A DNA stretch of 7,855 bases, taken from contig JACQDG010000027.1 in the NCBI GenBank assembly GCA_016201185.1, positions 1 through 7,855 of the forward strand, in the 5' to 3' direction. The DNA comes from Acidobacteriota bacterium (GTDB lineage: Bacteria > Acidobacteriota > Terriglobia > Bryobacterales > JACQDG01). Below, piece after piece: positions 6,307 to 7,855 of this stretch. Under the pieces are notes generated by a model. The model searched no databases, was not told the origin of the DNA, and saw only the letters and a program-made list of their open reading frames with translations. A program made the position numbers and the translations under genes. Each line of letters starts with the position of its first letter. Position 1 is the first letter of the stretch.

Positions 6307-6582
6307 ATGCGAACTACGCTCACCCTGGATCCCGATGTGGCCCAGAAGCTGAAGTCCCGAATGATGGAGCGAAAGGCGCCGTTCAAACAGGTGATCAACG
6401 ATGCCCTCCGGCGGGGTCTGACCGCTGCGCCTCCGCCCGTGAGGGAACGACCCTTTCGCGTTGTGCCCCACTCCTTCGGCTTTCGACCCGGCGTCGATGT
6501 CAGCAAGCTGAATCAGTTGCTGGACGAGCTGGAAGCGCAGGAGTTTGCCGCCAAGATGAAGGCCAGGAGAAAGCGCCGGTGA
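6307..6582 (+). CDS. vapB: VapB-type antitoxin, ribbon-helix-helix DNA-binding
   Basis: A 91-aa antitoxin. The N-terminal half has the ribbon-helix-helix pattern: the strand MRTTLTLDPDVAQKLKSRM followed by a helical PFKQVINDALRRGL segment (25-38), which bind DNA as a dimer. After a Pro-rich linker (41-45), the C-terminal part (FGFRPGVDVSKLNQLLDELE, about residues 57-76, then a basic tail ending KARRKRR) should wrap the toxin and block its active site. The start at 6307 gives the canonical MRTTL beginning. No Shine-Dalgarno sequence precedes it, and the promoter lies immediately upstream, so translation is probably from a leaderless mRNA. Its stop overlaps the toxin start by 4 bp (GTGA), the classic order and coupling of VapBC operons. 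Autorepression through the repeats at the promoter is likely. Confidence 0.88.
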   Translation: MRTTLTLDPDVAQKLKSRMMERKAPFKQVINDALRRGLTAAPPPVRERPFRVVPHSFGFRPGVDVSKLNQLLDELEAQEFAAKMKARRKRR

Positions 6583-7025
6583 TCGTTCCGGACGTTAATA
6601 TCCTGATTCACGCCTACGACGCCGACTTCGGCCGGCACCCAGCCGCCAGAGCGTGGTGGGAAGACGTCATGCGGCTGGCGCGCCCCATCGGAATGCCCTG
6701 GGCCACCAGCCTCGGTTTCATCCGCATTGTGACAAACCGCAGCGTGGTGGCCAGGCCCCTGCCGGTTCGCGAGGCCGTTCGCATTGTGCGCGGCTGGCTC
6801 GAACAACCGGCCGTCCGGGTCCTGGTCCCCGGCGAACGGCACGGTGAGATCGTGTTCCATCTCCTGGAAGAGCTCGGCGCCGCCGGGAACCTTACCACCG
6901 ACGCGCATTTGGCGGCTCTCGCCATTGAATATCGCGCCGAGATTGCTTCAACGGACACGGACTTCGCGCGATTCCCCGGAGTGCGCTGGTTTAACCCGTT
7001 GTCGTTGGGAAAGCGGGCCCGTTGA
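6579..7025 (+). CDS. vapC: VapC-type toxin, PIN-domain ribonuclease
   Basis: A 148-aa PIN-domain protein, expected to be a Mg2+-dependent endoribonuclease held inactive by VapB. Acidic active-site positions visible are Asp5 in VPDVNILIHAYD, Asp108 in TTDAHLAALA, and Asp126/Asp128 in STDTDFARFPGVRWFNPL. The usual second-position Glu is not evident: the matching segment reads ATSLGFIRIVTN (42-53) with Ser44. In the common VapC subgroup with 'LGFxRI..N' and 'PGERH' segments I recall this being usual, so the gene is probably intact. It starts with GTG at 6579 in a 4-bp overlap with vapB, and AGGAG (6565-6569) lies 9 nt upstream. Unlike vapB it therefore has its own ribosome site. It ends 32 bp before the stop of the converging DUF1501 gene. 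Confidence 0.9.
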   Translation: MIVPDVNILIHAYDADFGRHPAARAWWEDVMRLARPIGMPWATSLGFIRIVTNRSVVARPLPVREAVRIVRGWLEQPAVRVLVPGERHGEIVFHLLEELGAAGNLTTDAHLAALAIEYRAEIASTDTDFARFPGVRWFNPLSLGKRAR

Positions 7026-7047
7026 AGCAGAACTTGACGGAGTGGAA

Positions 7048-7076
7048 GCTGGGGCCTCTAGGCCAGCAGCCCCGGC
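7048..7076 (+). terminator. Possible hairpin downstream of vapC
   Basis: GCTGGGGC (7048-7055) can pair with GCCCCGGC (7069-7076) in RNA from the plus strand, giving an 8-bp stem with one G-U pair and a 13-nt loop, 22 nt after the vapC stop. No U-run follows directly, so it is at best a weak or Rho-assisted terminator. It overlaps the end of the converging DUF1501 gene. On the minus strand the stem has an A-C mismatch. Confidence 0.25.
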
Positions 7077-7855
7077 ACGATGTTTCCGTGGACGTCCGTC
7101 AAACGGAAATCCCTGCCCTGGAAGCGGTAGGTCAGCTTGGTATGATCGAACCCCAGTAAATGCAGGATGGTCGCGTGCAGGTCGTGCACGTGGACCTTGT
7201 CCTTCGCCACGTTGAAGCCGAGGTCGTCGCTCTCCCCGAACGCGATGCCCGGCTTGACGCCACCGCCGGCCAGCCACATGGTGAAGGCGTTGGGGTGGTG
7301 GTCGCGGCCGTCCCGGCTGTCGTCCCCGCCCTGGACCATCGGCGTTCGCCCGAACTCTCCGCCCCAGATGACCAGCGTGGAGTCGAGCATGCCGCGCTGC
7401 TTCAGGTCTTCTATCAGGGCCGCGCAGGCGCGGTCCGTGTCCACGCAGTTCTGCGTGATATCCTTCACCAGGTTGCCGTGCTGGTCCCAGGCCTCGTGAA
7501 ACAGTTGCACGAACCGGACGCCCCGCTCCACCAGCCGCCGGGCCATCAGGCAGTTATTCGCGAAAGACGGCTTGCCCGGCTCGGCGCCGTACATCTCCAG
7601 AATGCGGTTCGGCTCGCGCGTCAGGTCCATCAGCTCCGGGGCGCTGGTTTGCATGCGGAACGCCATCTCGAAGGAATTGATGCGCGTCGCGATCTCCGGA
7701 TCGCCCACCACGTCCAGCCGCATCTGGTTCAGGCGGCGGACGGTGTCGAGCGAGTCGCGCTGCAGCTCCGGGTCCACGCCGCGCGGATTCGAAAGGTACA
7801 GGACCGGGTCGCCGCTCCCCCGGAACTGCACGCCCTGGTAGACGGTCGGCAAGAA
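7058..7855 (-). CDS. DUF1501 family protein, second copy (partial, 5' end off window)
   Basis: The C-terminal 265 residues of a second DUF1501 protein; the frame is open to the right edge. A TTG near 7852 is not a real start, since the preceding codon (Phe) continues the family's GFLP-VYQG segment. Motifs match the plus-strand copy in order: SGDPVLYLSNP, SFEMAFRMQTSAPELMDL, NNCLMARRLVERGVRF, WDQH, WGGEFGRTPMV, GRDHHPNAFTMWLAGGG, HVHDLHATILHLLGFDHTKLTY, and a closing RDFRLTDVHGNIVPGLLA. The Tat signal and N-terminal GGPS motif lie outside the window. It differs from the first copy throughout (for example EAWDQHGNL against DASWDDHTEL), so it is a diverged paralogue rather than a recent duplicate. 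By analogy a DUF1549/DUF1553 gene probably precedes it beyond the right edge. Confidence 0.93.
   Translation of the reverse strand, partial: FLPTVYQGVQFRGSGDPVLYLSNPRGVDPELQRDSLDTVRRLNQMRLDVVGDPEIATRINSFEMAFRMQTSAPELMDLTREPNRILEMYGAEPGKPSFANNCLMARRLVERGVRFVQLFHEAWDQHGNLVKDITQNCVDTDRACAALIEDLKQRGMLDSTLVIWGGEFGRTPMVQGGDDSRDGRDHHPNAFTMWLAGGGVKPGIAFGESDDLGFNVAKDKVHVHDLHATILHLLGFDHTKLTYRFQGRDFRLTDVHGNIVPGLLA

Noticed and set aside
6169..6471. Minus-strand open frame opposite vapB that runs through the spacer into the Nmad2 start
   Set aside because: It has no ribosome site or recognisable family, it is antisense to vapB, and the spacer is better explained as promoter and operator.
4857..7042. Perfect 8-bp inverted repeat CTCCGTCA (4857-4864) and TGACGGAG (7035-7042) just inside both ends of the accessory cassette
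   Set aside because: Attractive as element ends, but an 8-bp match between two windows of about 40 bp is only a few-percent chance event, the distances from the DUF1501 stops differ, and no transposase or target duplication is seen.
1..7855. tRNA, rRNA, CRISPR array, insertion sequence or phage structural genes
   Set aside because: No cloverleaf, repeat-spacer pattern, transposase motif or phage gene was found on reading both strands; nearly all of the window is accounted for by the listed genes.

Overview
This window looks like chromosomal DNA of a GC-rich environmental bacterium. The combination of a Planctomycete-type cytochrome C/DUF1549/DUF1553 protein with a DUF1501 protein is typical of Planctomycetes, Verrucomicrobia and Solibacter-like Acidobacteria. 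A Solibacter-like acidobacterium is my best guess, but the window has no phylogenetic marker gene and I cannot settle it.

Layout: (1) 1-730, minus strand: a lipoprotein with a CBM9-like sugar-binding domain, cut by the left edge. (2) 773-4851, plus strand: a two-gene operon encoding a secreted 874-aa PSC1/DUF1549/DUF1553 protein and a Tat-exported 482-aa DUF1501 protein. It diverges from gene 1 across a 42-bp gap that carries a recognisable promoter. (3) 4890-6172, minus strand: a tightly coupled pair that I read as Nmad2 (first gene) and Nmad3 (second gene), families named for association with DNA base modification. (4) 6307-7025, plus strand: a vapB-vapC toxin-antitoxin operon driven by a near-consensus promoter. 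The predicted start of that transcript falls on the antitoxin ATG, so it is probably leaderless. (5) 7058-7855, minus strand: the C-terminal part of a second DUF1501 protein, cut by the right edge.

The two DUF1501 genes point toward each other, and everything between their stop codons (about 2.2 kb) is accessory cargo: Nmad2/Nmad3 and VapBC, transcribed divergently from one 134-bp spacer. The outer genes form an exported redox/hydrolase-like set, probably acting on complex organic matter. That role is an inference; the biochemistry of DUF1549, DUF1553 and DUF1501 is poorly known. The cargo looks like a small defence or modification cassette kept next to an addiction module.

The most interesting content is the Nmad2-Nmad3 pair. 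It is chromosomal, has no recognisable base-modifying enzyme beside it, and both proteins show a similar Gly-Asp-centred segment that could reflect a shared PUA/EVE-like fold. No RNA genes, CRISPR arrays, insertion sequences or transposases were seen. No gene-free stretch exceeds 300 bases.
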